From contig NC_021677.1 in assembly GCF_000247815.1 (NCBI RefSeq), forward strand, positions 62,057,706 to 62,121,705: a stretch of 64,000 nt of DNA, given 5' to 3'. Both the position numbers and the translations under genes were made by a program. The stretch comes from Ficedula albicollis (lineage: Eukaryota > Chordata > Aves > Passeriformes > Muscicapidae). Positions 1 through 11,640 of this stretch are shown piece by piece (within the stretch, counting starts at the first letter, position 1; every line of letters begins with the position of its first letter). The notes beneath the pieces are model-generated. The model did no database searches. It was not told the origin of the DNA and saw only the letters and a program-made list of their open reading frames with translations.

Positions 1-245
1 AGAATATCCCGAGTTGGAAGGGCCAACAAGGAGTGCACAAAGAGGGGAGATGGGGAAGAGCCCATCAGATGGGATTTCTTGGCTTGCTGGCAACACAAAT
101 GGTTCCATTGCTAAACTCAGTGGTGTTCTCTGCATTGGCCACTGCCCCAGCTCTGACACACTCTGCACATGAGCCCACAAAGAGTAAAATCCAGGAGCCT
201 CAGAGAGGGCAAAGCCATGGAACAATGGAGTCCTGGAACCACTGA

Positions 246-490
246 TGTTGGAAAAGTCCTCTAAGATCATAGAGTCCAACCATTCCCCCAGCACTGCAAA
301 GTCCCACCAAATCCTGTCCCCAAGTGTGTCCACACAGCTTTTAAATCCCTCCAGGGATGGTGGCTCCACCACTGCCATGGGCAGCTCTCCCAGTGCTTGG
401 CAACCCTTTCCATGAATAAATTTTCCCTGACAGCCAATCTAAACCTTTTCTGGAGCAACCTGAGGCTGTTTTTTCTTGTCCCCAGGGCTG
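246..490 (-). mobile_element. CR1 LINE 3' fragment, antisense
   Basis: Recognisable reverse-complement CR1 3' end: TTGGAAAAG, AGTCCAACCATTCCCCCAGC, CCATGGGCAGCTCTCCCAGT and CAATCTAAACCTTTTC. Confidence 0.85.
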
Positions 491-3400
491 AAGCAGGCTC
501 TTGGGGTTGAAATCCCTGGTGTCCCTATCCCAGCTTTGCTCCATGAGCCGTCCTGCCTGGAGGAGAAGGCAGAGCAGAACCTCTGTGCAGTGCATGGAGC
601 ATCACCTCAGGCTCCTGCTGAGTTTGAAGTCTTGGAGTCTCCTTAAGTTGGGTTTGTGAGTGATCCAGGTTGGGGAGTGGGAGCTTTGCAGGGCTGAGGT
701 GACTCCCTGTGGATCCTGGACCTGCTGTGGGCACACAGGTGGGAGAAGGGGAGAGGTGGGATCCTGGATTGGGAAGTACAAGAGATGCTGCAGCTGGGGG
801 AGTTCAGCTTAGCGCAGCAGGGAGCAGGCAGGGAGCCCCAGCTGTGAGCAGAGGCAGGCACCAACACCAAAGCAAATATTTGGAAAGGCAGTTGCTGCCC
901 AAAAATAGCTGGAAAAGCTTTCAGGAGCAAAGCTGGAACAGTGTCTGTGGGCAGCAGCCAGAGTCCCCCAGCCCAGGGCAGCTCCCAGACACAGGGGGCA
1001 GAGATGGGAAAGGGGAATGACAAACATCTGTTCATTAATCACCCTTCCTATGGCAGTGGGGAGATTTTGGAGACATCCCACCCCATGGACCTGGACTGTG
1101 GGGCTTCTTTTGGAGACATCCCACCCCATGGACCTGGAAGCTGAAAAGTAGCATAATCCTCCTTGTCAATACAGGGATGCTGAAATGTGGGTACCAGCAT
1201 CCAGATAATCTCATTTGCTCCCAGAAATCAGCACCTTTGGATTCAAAGGGACTGTGTGTTTTTGGAGGGCACAAGGTGACAGAGGGATGGAGCAGATTCC
1301 CCACTCCAGACACCCAGCTTAGAGCTCAGAAACCTCAGAGCTGGGTGTGAATCCAAGCAGGCAGCAGGGCCAGGCACCAGGAATATCTGGGTGGGATTCC
1401 TTGCCAGGCAAATGTGTCCAGAGTCAAATCCTGCCTCTTCCTGAACCGTCCCTGGACTCCTGCATTTCCCTCCTGCTGAACCCAGTGTGTCTCCCCGAAT
1501 CCCTATACACTGCCCAGGAAGGGCACAGCCCCAAAAGGACACATGGTGTGTGACAAAACCCATCTCCAGGTGTTGGGGATGGGCTGAGAGCACAACCAGG
1601 GCAGGAACGACTGCTTTGAGTCACTTGGCCGCTGTGCCCTCCTGGGTCCCACCCTGGTGACACTCATCCTTCCTTCTCCTTTCAAGAAAAGCATGAAAAA
1701 GATGAGCTGGCAACTCTGCCACACCATCCTCAGGAACTCTGGCTCCCGAGGGACAAATCCCAGCAGCTCCAGGGCTCTTGCCTCTCCTGCAGCCCCTTGC
1801 TCTTCCCCTCGGGCTGGGGAGGAGGCAGCAGTGAGGCTCCACAGGCTCCAGGTGCAGGCAGGATCCTGTTTCATTCCTTCTCTTCTCTGAGGCCAGACTG
1901 AGCTCCTCACCAGAGTCTTCCCTTCCAGGGATGCACTCAAAGTGCTTTTGGAGCTTAATTAAGTGCTGGCTTAATTATAGGGCTGGCTGTGACGTTCCTG
2001 TGTCCCTGCATCCCACCTGGCAGTGCTCCATGTTCCCACTCATCCCCGTCCCTGGGGCATCAGCAAAACCCAAAATCCATAAATAAACAGCCACCAAAAC
2101 CCAACCTGTCTGTTTATCCTCACTCCATGATTTCCAGTGGTGTTGGAGGCAGGAGCTGGGAATGTCTGGGGCATGATGCTGCAGCCCTGGGTTGTTGGAT
2201 GTTGGGAGATTGGTCCCAAAAGGTTTGAAGGTCCCAGCATTGCCTCCTGTGTGGCACCACCACCATCCCCAAAGACACCAGGGTGGCCATCCTGGGTGGC
2301 ACCTGCAGCAGGGACCCCCAGGGTGAGGGTGGCATCCAGCCTTCTTGTCCATCCAGAGGGACAGCCAGTCCTTTCTCCCAGTTTGGAATTGGTGTGTGCA
2401 GCTTTCTGCACTTGGGGCAGAAAATCCTGCTCTGGGTATCTCTCTCAGGGATGGGATTCCCAGCAGGGACTGTCCCCACTGCTGGGAGTGGGCAAACAGG
2501 GATCTCTCTCCCTGGCAGCAAAGCAGCTGAGGAGAAAGCCATGGAGAGTGAAATGGGAGGGTGGGAATGTGATTCAGGCTGTGTCACTCCAGGGCTGCCC
2601 TGGCTGGAGGAAATCCCTCTTTGATTCATGGCCTGGGAAGTGCTGTGGCTTTTTGGGACCGCGGTGACCCGGCGATGCCACCCCACAGCAGAGGGCTCTG
2701 GGTGATGGGACACTGCCAGTGCCAGTGTCACCCCCACTGGGGCAGCCTGGCCGTGGAGGATGCAGGAACATTCCAGGGATGACACACAGCTCACCAAAAT
2801 GCTGCTGGGCTGAGTAAGAGGAAAGCTGGAATTTTCCCCAGCAGGGATTTCTCTCTTCCGTTCTCGCAGCCAGCAGCGCTGTTTTGAGGAGTCTGCTCCA
2901 GCTGGGACAGGTCTCACATATTTTACTTTATCTGACTTTACTCTGCAGTCTGGTTCCCAGGGAATGGGAAAGGCTTCCCAACACAGCCCAACCCAGCTCC
3001 TGATGGCAGAGCTCCAGCTATTCCCCGTGTCCTGCTGTGTCAGAGGGGCCAGCTGGCTGCAATTCCTGCCTTTTCCCCCTGCCAGGACACCCCCTACACC
3101 CCCTGCCCCCACGAGGTGTGTTCCCCACCTATGGACAAATCCCTGGATACCCCCCAAGTGCCTTGGGGGTGGGGGTCTCTTCAGAAAGGGGCTGGGTTGG
3201 CTTTTGGGAGCCACAGTCCAGCGCCAGCTGAGGTTGTTCTGGCTTCCCTTGTCCTTGGACTCATTCCCTAAATCCCAGCTCATGTCTGCTGGTGGAGACA
3301 AGCTACAAAGAGACCTTCAGTGTGAGCCAGCAGGGCCAGCCCTACACACTCCTGTCCCCAAGCAGCTCCCCAGGCAGATCTATGTCTTTAGGATATGAGT

Positions 3401-3689
3401 TAAAGCCATTTAATCACAAGCCTCCTGTTGTCCGTTTCCTTTGGACCTCCTCAGCTTTCCATGATTTTTTTTCTTGAGCAACCTCGCTCTGAGATCCGGG
3501 GGATGGCTGGGGATTGAGTCATCGGGTGCAAGGACTGTGTAACTCTGCTCTGCTCTCTCCCACTCCATGGATCTCCCCTGGTCCCCCAGAGTGCAAACCC
3601 CTCTCTGCACCCTCCTGTGTAGGGAATTCAGTGCTCCAGTGGGGCTGGGAACACCCTGCTGCTTGATGTCTGGGATATGGAGGCAGGTG
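491..3689. other. Intergenic sequence, nothing recognised
   Basis: Unique-looking, moderately GC-rich DNA. A 44-bp near-duplicate (GGAGACATCCCACCCCATGG, twice) lies at 1066-1137. Short frames here lack domain character. Confidence 0.6.
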
Positions 3690-4076
3690 GGAGAGCTGGG
3701 GGTGCTCACCTGGAGAGGAGAAGGCTCCAGGGAGAGCTCAGAGCCCCTTGCAGAGCCTAAAGGGGCTCCAGGAGAGCTGGAGAGGGACTGGGGACAAGGG
3801 ATGGAGGGACAGGACACAGGGAATGGCTTCACTGCCAGAGGGCAGGGATGGGTGGGATAGTGGGAACTGGGAATTCTTCCCTGTGAGGGTGGGGAGGCCC
3901 TGGCACAGGGTGCCCAGAGCAGCTGTGTCTGCCTCTGGATCCCTGGCAGGGCCCAAGGGCAGGTTGGACAGGGCTTGGAGCAGCCTGGGACAGTGGAAGG
4001 TGTCCCTGCCCTTGGCAGGGGGTGAGATGAGCTTTAAGGTCCCTTTCAACCCAAACCATTCCATGATTCTGTGAGA
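3690..4076 (+). mobile_element. CR1 LINE 3' fragment, sense
   Basis: Ends CCATGATTCTGTGAG, the CR1 3' tail with its ATTCTGTG motif. It includes GAGGCCCTGGCACAGGGTGC and GGAGCAGCCTGGGACAGTGG. The 5' part (3690-3850) matches, on the other strand, the CR1 at 49400-49680. Confidence 0.88.
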
Positions 4077-5789
4077 GGAGACAGTTTTTATTGGACTTAC
4101 AAGCAGCTCCAATTTTTTTACCAGATGGAGAAAAGTGACTTTTTGTCCCTCCCAGCCCTCATTCCCAGCTGGCAGTGCTGAGATTGATCACTTTATCCTC
4201 TGCAGAGCTCAGCTCTTGCTCATCCCTCTTTGCTCTCCTGGCCATTGCCCTCTCACAGTGACCTCTGCCTGCCCTGTCCTGCTCCAATACCCCCAACATG
4301 AGGCTCTGTGGGATTTTCCAGACCACAGCAGCTGTTGGTCTCTGTTGGGAATGTCCCACAGACTGGATTTTCAGCCAACTCCTTGTCCCCTTCCATCCTG
4401 GTTGTCCCCCCTGGAATGTGGCTCCCTGTGGGAGACGCCAGCTCCCCTCAGCTGCTGCCATCCCCAAAGAGGGCAGGGATGTCCTGCTCACAGGAGGACA
4501 AGGACACTCTAAAAGGGGTTTAGACCACCCTCTATGAGGATGAGAATCCCACCATGATTCCCTACAAGGACAGGGATCACCCAGAGAAGAACAGAAACCC
4601 CGATGCCAGGACAAGGATCTCACAGACAGGATCTTCCCTGCAAGGATGGGGACCCCAAAAGTGTCCCCTGTTCATTATGGCCCTGTGGACAGCCAGCAGC
4701 CTTCCCCTCCCAGGAAGGAACCAGTGAATCCAAGCAGGGGTGAAAGGGCAATTAAATAGGATTTTAAAAATGCACTGGGCACTGCTGTGTGAAGGAAAGT
4801 CTGAGAGAAAACACGCCTGCAAGAAGAAATCCTCCCTGGCTTAGCACGTCCTTCTAAAAACACACAATGACTTCAGAAAAATGTGAGAAAACACATTTTC
4901 TCTCCCCAGAGGGAAAAAAATAGAGAAAAGCAGCAATGTGATGGTGTTTGGTGACTGGACCTCAATCCTTGTGCTGGCAGGGGGTGGGGAATGTGCTCCA
5001 GGGTGGGCAGGATGGGGGTGTGGGGTATTGGCAGCAGATACCCCTGAGAGCATCTCTGCAATGCCCAGGCAGAGCTGATTCCCCCCCAAAAGTTGTCAGA
5101 TGCTCAATATTTGCTCCAGTGCTCCCAAACAGAAGGGATGTGCCACCCCTGGGCCCTGCAGCCCCCTCTCGAAGGGAGATTTTGGTTATAAACATTGCAA
5201 ATCCTGATTTATTCCAGCAACTGCTGCACATTAATCCCAGTCATGAATAATTAAGGGAACAGCTCTTGTGAAGCTCTGGAGAAGTGTTTGGCACCGTGGG
5301 AACACTGGCTACTCAAAGCTGATCCCAGTCTCTCCGTGCTGCAGTTGGAAGTGGCAGCAGTGAAATGGACTGGCAGGAAAATGCCCAGGGAGGCAAAACT
5401 GGCCTGGTTTGAGCAAAAAACCCAAAAACCCAACAAGGAGGAAAGTGTCGAGCAAACCACTTGGGGAAGTACCTCTCTGAGGGGGCAAGAGCTGCTTGGA
5501 GCAGCAGATGTCCTGCCTGGATGTCCTGGTGTTTGGTTTTGATCCCTGAAGGCTCTCAGGCACGCCAGGGGTTCTGCATTTTGCTGTCCCAGGATGCTCC
5601 CAAACTCCAATTCTCACTGGATCTTGCAGGGAATGCTGAGGTTTTCTAGGGCTGGCCTGGCTGCCAAAACTGGGGAATGCAAAAGGTAATGAATGGAGGG
5701 ATGATGGCAAAATGCCACACACTGAGAAACCAGCTGGGCACAGCAATGCCCGTGGTCAGACACACCAGGAGAGAGCCTGGAAGCTTTTC
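4077..5789. other. Intergenic sequence, nothing recognised
   Basis: No gene seen. The AT-richer stretch 5165-5265 contains ATTGCAAAT and TGAATAATTAA, factor-site-like motifs. Confidence 0.5.
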
Positions 5790-6475
5790 CCTTGTTCTCT
5801 TTCCCCTTTGCCATTCCCATTCCCATTCCCATTTCCCCTTTTCCTTGTCCCCTGTACCCTGTCCTCTGTCCCCTCTTCCTTTCTCTTTCCTCTTGCTCCC
5901 TTTCCCTTTTCTCTTCCACTCCCCTGACCTCCTTCCCCTTTCTTTTGTTCCCTGTCCCTTGTCCCCTTTCCATCTTCTCTTTCCCCATTTCCCTTTTCCC
6001 TTTTTTCTTCCCTTTCCCCCATCCCCTTCCCCTTTCCGCCTCATTTCCCCTTTCCCTTTTCTCTTCCCTTTCCCCCATCCCCTTCCCCTTTCCCTTGTCC
6101 CCTGTCCCCTTTTCCTTTCTCTTTTCTTTTGCCCCTTTCCCTTTTCTCTTTCATTCCCCTGAACCCCTTCCCCTTTTCATTGTTCCCTGTCCCTTGTTCC
6201 CTTTCCACATTCTCTTGCTCCATTTCCCCTTCCCCATTTCTCTTTGCATTTCCCTTGTCCCTGTCACCTTTTCCTTCCCCATTTCTCTTTACCTTTCCCC
6301 GTCCCCTTTTTCTTTCCCTTTTCTCCTCCCATTTCCCCATCTCCCTTCTCTATCCTTTGTCCCTGCCATCTTTTCCTTTCCCTTTTCTCTTTTTTCCCCC
6401 ATCCTTTGCTCCCCATCCCTTATCCCCCTTCCCTTTTCTCGTGCCCCCTTTTCCCTCTCCCCATCCCTATTTGCA
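5790..6475. repeat. Pyrimidine-rich tract (CCCTTTTCC-type), about 690 bp
   Basis: Almost pure C/T on the plus strand, built from irregular TTCCC, CCCTTT and CCATTCC units. Such homopurine-homopyrimidine DNA can form triplexes. Frames across it are low-complexity and not genes. Confidence 0.9.
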
Positions 6476-8540
6476 GAGCTGCAGGAGCTTTGCAGAGGCT
6501 CTGTGCTCCTCCTTATCCCCTTTGTCCCACAGCAGACAGGAGGGATTGCAGGAACATGCTGGGATGGTGATGACCCAGGGTGCTGGAGGAAGCAGGAGCA
6601 CTCCCCAGCTTTCCAAAGCTGTCATCATTCCAAGATGATGAGCAGCTTCCTCCAGCAGCCCCTCAGCAAGGCACAGGCTGCTCCTGCCTTCCCCAGGCAT
6701 TGATTTGCTGGGAGTGAATCCCAAGGACTCATCCTGATGGATCTGTGCCTCAATCCAGCCTCTGCAGGGCCCTCAGAGAGACCTCACAGCTCCATTCCCA
6801 GCTCCAGTTGCATGGCAAAGGTCTGGGGCAGAGGAAACAGCAGCTGCTCATGACAAATAAATGTTGTCTGGTGTACACATCCACTCCCCATGACAAACCC
6901 CACTGCTCTGCAGGGCCAGAGCTCTGGTAGCACGAATGTCCAGGGATAAACAGGCTCCAAACCGCCCTGGAATGGCTTCTTGTAAACAGAGACTTTTCTT
7001 TTTAACTCTGTTCAAAACTCTGTCTGCTTTGATGTTTCCCATCTGTGCTGGCCCTCGCCATTTCCTCCTGCCCCCACATGAGCAGATTGATAAAACCTTG
7101 TCCCTGCTGTGGTGTTTGGGATAGTGGGGTCCCAGTAAATGTCATCCAGAGTGGATTTATCCATCCCAGTTCTGCCAAGCATTGCTGTGCTGCTTATCCA
7201 GCACCTGCCAGGTGCAGAGGGAGGAGGGTGGTGAGGAGAGTGGTGCTGGAATGGGTTTGGGGAGGATGATGGAATGGGTTTCTGGAGGGGAAACTGAGGC
7301 AGAGCAACCACAGAATCCCAGAATGGTTCAGTTTGGAAGGAATCTTAAATCCCATCCCATTCCACCCCTGCCATGGGCAGGGACACCTTCCACAATCCCA
7401 GGTTGTTCCAAGCCCTGTCCAGCCTGGCCTTGGACACTCCCAGGGATGGGACGTGCCAGACCTGAGGGCTGGAATTTTGGCTATGGCAGGAGCTCACTCC
7501 CAACCCAGCTGCTCAGAAAAACAAGATTTTCAGGTGGTTTTTCAGAGAGTTTTTCATTCAGCCACAAATTGACACCTACTGCATCTGGAGCAGCCCAGTG
7601 GGAACCACCACGAAACCAGAGCCACAGTGCTGGGACGTGAAACCCTACAAAGATTTATGGCCTGACTTACCTGGAAAGCCCAGGACCTTTGCTCTCCTCC
7701 TCACATGAGCTCAGCTCACAAGGCTGCTGATGGGTCCTGCTTTTTCCTGATAAGTGTGGGTTTTTTTGGGAGAGGTCACAGGTTCATCACACTGAGCAGG
7801 ATGGTGAGAGATCCACCCTGCTCCACCATGCCTCGAAGCTTTTATGGCCCCTGTAAAAGCCAGATGCTGGATGTGAGTTTGACACTGTTTAGTCTCTTGG
7901 TTTGGAAGATTTAGCTGGCTTTGGGAACAGCCCCAGCCCTGGCAGATGGCATTTCCCCACGGATCTGATGGACGTGGATCTTTGCACATTTCAGGGAAAG
8001 CCAGTTAAAAATAAAAATCAAAACCAGCCTGGCAGGGAAACCCTGGAGATTCCCAGGAGTGTCCCCAGCACATTGCCTGCCTCAGGCTGTTAAACTGGGA
8101 CACGAGGTGCCCCTCCCAAACCTCTGGAAAAGCCCGTGGGCTCTGGAGAAGTGGGATCACACCCTCCCTGCAGGATGCATGGAGAGCAGGGAGCCAGGAT
8201 ATAAATTCCCTCACACCTCATCTGGGTGCTCTACAGGGACAGGACTTTCTCTGGGGGCGAGCTGGGCACAAACAAGCGGTGGCCTTGGACACCCAGTCCC
8301 TCCCCGAGTCACAGCCACTGTATTTTTAGCTCCATGTCCCAGTCAGGCTTGTAAAACTTTCCCTTCTTTCTGTTTTCAGTCACTTGTGGATCATCTTGGA
8401 GCTCTGGCTGGATTTTTCCCAGTCCTTCTGTTTGGTTTTCTGGTTGGATGTCTCCCAGATGGAGGGGGGGACTCTGGGGGGCTCTGTTCCATCCTTTGCC
8501 TGCGTGTGCATTTTGGATAAAGGATGGATCAGGGAATAGC
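6476..8540. other. Intergenic sequence apart from one CR1 piece
   Basis: No gene seen outside the CR1 fragment at 7308-7460. Confidence 0.5.
7308..7460 (-). mobile_element. CR1 fragment, antisense
   Basis: Begins CACAGAATCCCAGAATGG and includes GCCATGGGCAGGGACACCTT, the reverse complement of the CR1 3' end. Confidence 0.85.
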
Positions 8541-9750
8541 AGGGATTCAGGAATACAGGGATACAAGGATTCAAGGATACAGAGATACAGGGAATAGCAG
8601 GGATTCAGGGATACAGGGATACAGGAATACAGAGATACAGGGATACAGGGGTACAGGAATACAGAGATACAGGGGTACAGGGATATATGAATACATTGAT
8701 ACAGGGATACAGGGACACAGTACAGGAATACAGGGATACAGGGGGGGGGGGGGGGGGGGGGGGGGGGGGTACAGGGATACAGGGATACAGGAATACAGGA
8801 ATACAGGGATACAGGGATACCGGGATACAGGGGTACAGGGATACAGGAATAAAGGGATACAGGGATACAGGGGTACAGGAATACAGAGATACAGGGGTAC
8901 AGGGATACAGGGGTACAGGGATACAGGGATACAGGAATACAGGAATAAAGGGATACAGGGATGCAGGGATACAGAGATACAGGGATTCAGAGATACAGGG
9001 GTACAGGGATACAGGAATACAGGGATGCAGGGATGCAGGGATACAGGGATACAGGGATACAGGGATGCAGGGATGCAGGGATGCAGGGATACAGGGATAC
9101 AGGGATACAGGGATGCAGGGATGCAGGGATGCAGGGATACAGGGATACAGGGATACAGGGATGCAGGGATGCAGGGATGCAGGGATACAGGGATACAGGG
9201 ATACAGGGATGCAGGGATGCAGGGATGCAGGGATACAGGGATACAGGGATACAGGGATGCAGGGATGCAGGGATGCAGGGATACAGGGATACAGGGATAC
9301 AGGGATGCAGGGATGCAGGGATGCAGGGATACAGGGATACAGGGATACAGGGATGCAGGGATGCAGGGATGCAGGGATACAGGGATACAGGGATACAGGG
9401 ATGCAGGGATGCAGGGATGCAGGGATACAGGGATACAGGGATACAGGGATGCAGGGATGCAGGGATGCAGGGATACAGGGATACAGGGATACAGGGATGC
9501 AGGGATGCAGGGATGCAGGGATACAGGGATACAGGGATACAGGGATGCAGGGATGCAGGAATACAGGAATACAGGGATACAGGGATACAGGGATGCAGGG
9601 ATGCAGGGATACAGGGATGCAGGGATACAGGGATGCAGGGATACAGGAACACAGGAATACAAAAATACAGGGATGCAGGGATGCAGGGATTCAGGCATCC
9701 AGGGATTCAGACATACAGGGATTCAGACATACAGGGATACAGGATCCAGC
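8541..9750. repeat. 9-bp minisatellite with 54-bp higher-order structure
   Basis: Units GATACAGGG, GATGCAGGG, GATTCAGGG and GAATACAG. From about 9030 to 9550 they form an exact 54-bp cycle of three GATGCAGGG then three GATACAGGG; the edges are degenerate. Because 9 is a multiple of 3 and no unit holds a stop, frames stay open on both strands. Confidence 0.95.
8741..8769. repeat. G-run, 29 bp
   Basis: Uninterrupted G inside the 9-bp minisatellite (unit GATACAGGG). It may be a small version of the longer runs. Confidence 0.9.
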
Positions 9751-9835
9751 CCCATCCCAGGATCCTCCAGCTCACCCTGCCAGCACACCCAACTCCATCT
9801 TTGAGGAAAAATGAGCAGCAGGAGAGCTACAGCTT

Positions 9836-9920
9836 CATGGAATCATGGAAAAGAGACATTAAATCCCATCTTATTCCAGCCCCTGCCATGGGCAGGGACA
9901 CCTTGCACTAAACCAGGATG
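9836..9920 (-). mobile_element. Short CR1 fragment, antisense
   Basis: Contains GCCATGGGCAGGGACACCTT after ATGGAATCATGG, just right of the 9-bp minisatellite. Confidence 0.75.
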
Positions 9921-10284
9921 TTTACGTTGTTGTTTTTGTGTCAGAGTAAGAGAAAAACAGAATTACACAAGAAAATGTCTGGGCACAGCCCTTCAAAGTG
10001 AGAAGGTCACACCCATAGCTAAAAAAAAAAAACAAAACCAAACTGTTAGACTTGAGAAATGGATAGTTTATGGTAATCTGGGGAAAAGTCATATGAGAGC
10101 TTCAGCCCCCTGCAAAGATGAACCCAAAAGCCAGAATGAAAATTGTTATTATTACTTATACTGTAAAAAAAGCTTGACAATTCAAGGCTCTGCTGGGAGA
10201 GCTGAGAGTGTTCACATGTAGAAGATTTTTGGGTCTCAGTGTTGCGTGCTAGGCTTTGATTTTAAGCCTATGAAGTTTGGGATA

Positions 10285-10365
10285 CCACCAAAAAAAAAAA
10301 AAAAAAAAAAAGGGGGGGGGGGGACCCCCCAAAAAAAAAAAAAAAAAAAAAAAAGAAAAGAAAGA
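10285..10365. repeat. Poly-A, poly-G, poly-A stretch
   Basis: About 22 A, 12 G, a few bases ACCCCCC, then about 24 A and AAAGAAAAG. The abrupt A-to-G switch resembles the A-then-G boundary beside the N gap at 57859-57868. Confidence 0.85.
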
Positions 10366-10749
10366 AAAACAGAAAAGGTTAGTCCCTCTTTCAGAATGGG
10401 ATCATTCTGCTATGGGTGACCCAGAGGACTCAGAGGAAAGGTTTCACATGAGGGGATGCAGAGGTGCACAACCAGCTGCAAGAGCAGAAGGCAGCTGTGG
10501 TAAAGCCAAATGTGACTTTTTCCTGTGTCATGGGAAGCCCTGGAACCACAGCAGAACCAGATGGGAATGGCCATGTCATGTCCCCATAAGTCACTTCCTT
10601 GGCTAATTAATGTAACCCAATTTAACATGGATCACACCCTCTGGAGCCCAGGGAGGGTTCCTGTGCCTGGAAAGGCAGCTCTGCCTTGCTTCCAGCATCC
10701 CAAACTGGAGCAGCAATTCCAGGAGTGCTCTGCAGGAATGCTGGGCTTG

Positions 10750-11030
10750 GACACACCACTGCACCCATCCCACTATCCCATCCCATTATCCCATCCCATT
10801 ATCCCATCTCATCCCACTGCACCCCTCCCACTATCCCATCCCATTATCCCGTCCCATCCCACTGATCCCATCCCATTATCCCATCCCATTATCCCATCCC
10901 ATTACCCCATCCCATTATCCCATCCCATTATGCCATTATCCCATTATTCATCCCACTGCACCCATCCCACTATCCCATCCCATTATCCCATCCCATTATC
11001 CCATCCCATTATCCCATCCATACCCCACCC
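10750..11030. repeat. 10-bp minisatellite (CCCATTATCC)
   Basis: Tandem CCCATTATCCCATC-type units with interspersed CCCACTGCACC variants. Confidence 0.9.
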
Positions 11031-11089
11031 TTTGTAGGGTGTTCCCAAACATTGCCCACATTCCTGACCCCACTGAAGGGGGTTGAGGG

Positions 11090-11232
11090 GATTTTGTGGC
11101 CCCAGCAAAACCACGGCCAAACCAGCCAAAAATGAGAATTTCCTCCCTGCTGACAGCACAGATTTTGTGGCCCCAGTAAAACCACGGCCAAAACAGCCAA
11201 AAATGAGAATTTCCTCCCTGCTGACAGCACAG
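11090..11232. repeat. 71-bp tandem duplication
   Basis: Two near-identical units beginning GATTTTGTGGCCCCAG at 11090 and 11161, differing at only a few bases. Confidence 0.9.
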
Positions 11233-11424
11233 AAATGTGGAGGAGATGTTCCAAACAAGCCAGGAAAGGAGGGAGCAAGAGGGAAATGCTTTTCCTTTCT
11301 TCTCTACTCTGTCAAAATCCCTATTTCCCAAAACTATGGTGTGGCATCACCATCACTGGGGGCTGGAGAGGGATTATTGCCAAGGGGCTGAAGCACCAGA
11401 ATAAGGGGATTTCCACTGACAGAG

Positions 11425-11640
11425 GTTAGGTGGGATATTGAGAAGGAATCCCTGGCTGGGATGGAATTCCCAGAGCAGCTGTGGCTGCCCCTGGATCCCT
11501 GCAATGTCCCAGGCCAGGTTGGGTGGGATTTGGAGCAGCCTGGGACAGTGGGAGGTGTCCCTGCCATGGCAGGGGTGGCACTGGATGGGATTTAAGGTCC
11601 CTTCCAGCCCAAATAATTCCACAATTCTCTGGCAGATTTG
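11425..11640 (+). mobile_element. CR1 fragment, sense
   Basis: CCCAGAGCAGCTGTGGCTGC, GGAGCAGCCTGGGACAGTGG and AAGGTCCCTTCCAGCCCAAA, ending in the CR1 tail near CACAATTCTC. Confidence 0.87.

Noticed and set aside
8524..9911. Long frames reading GYRDTGIQ or YPCIPVSLH on both strands
   Set aside because: The 9-bp unit has no stop in any frame, so openness is automatic; no start context, splice sites or domain.
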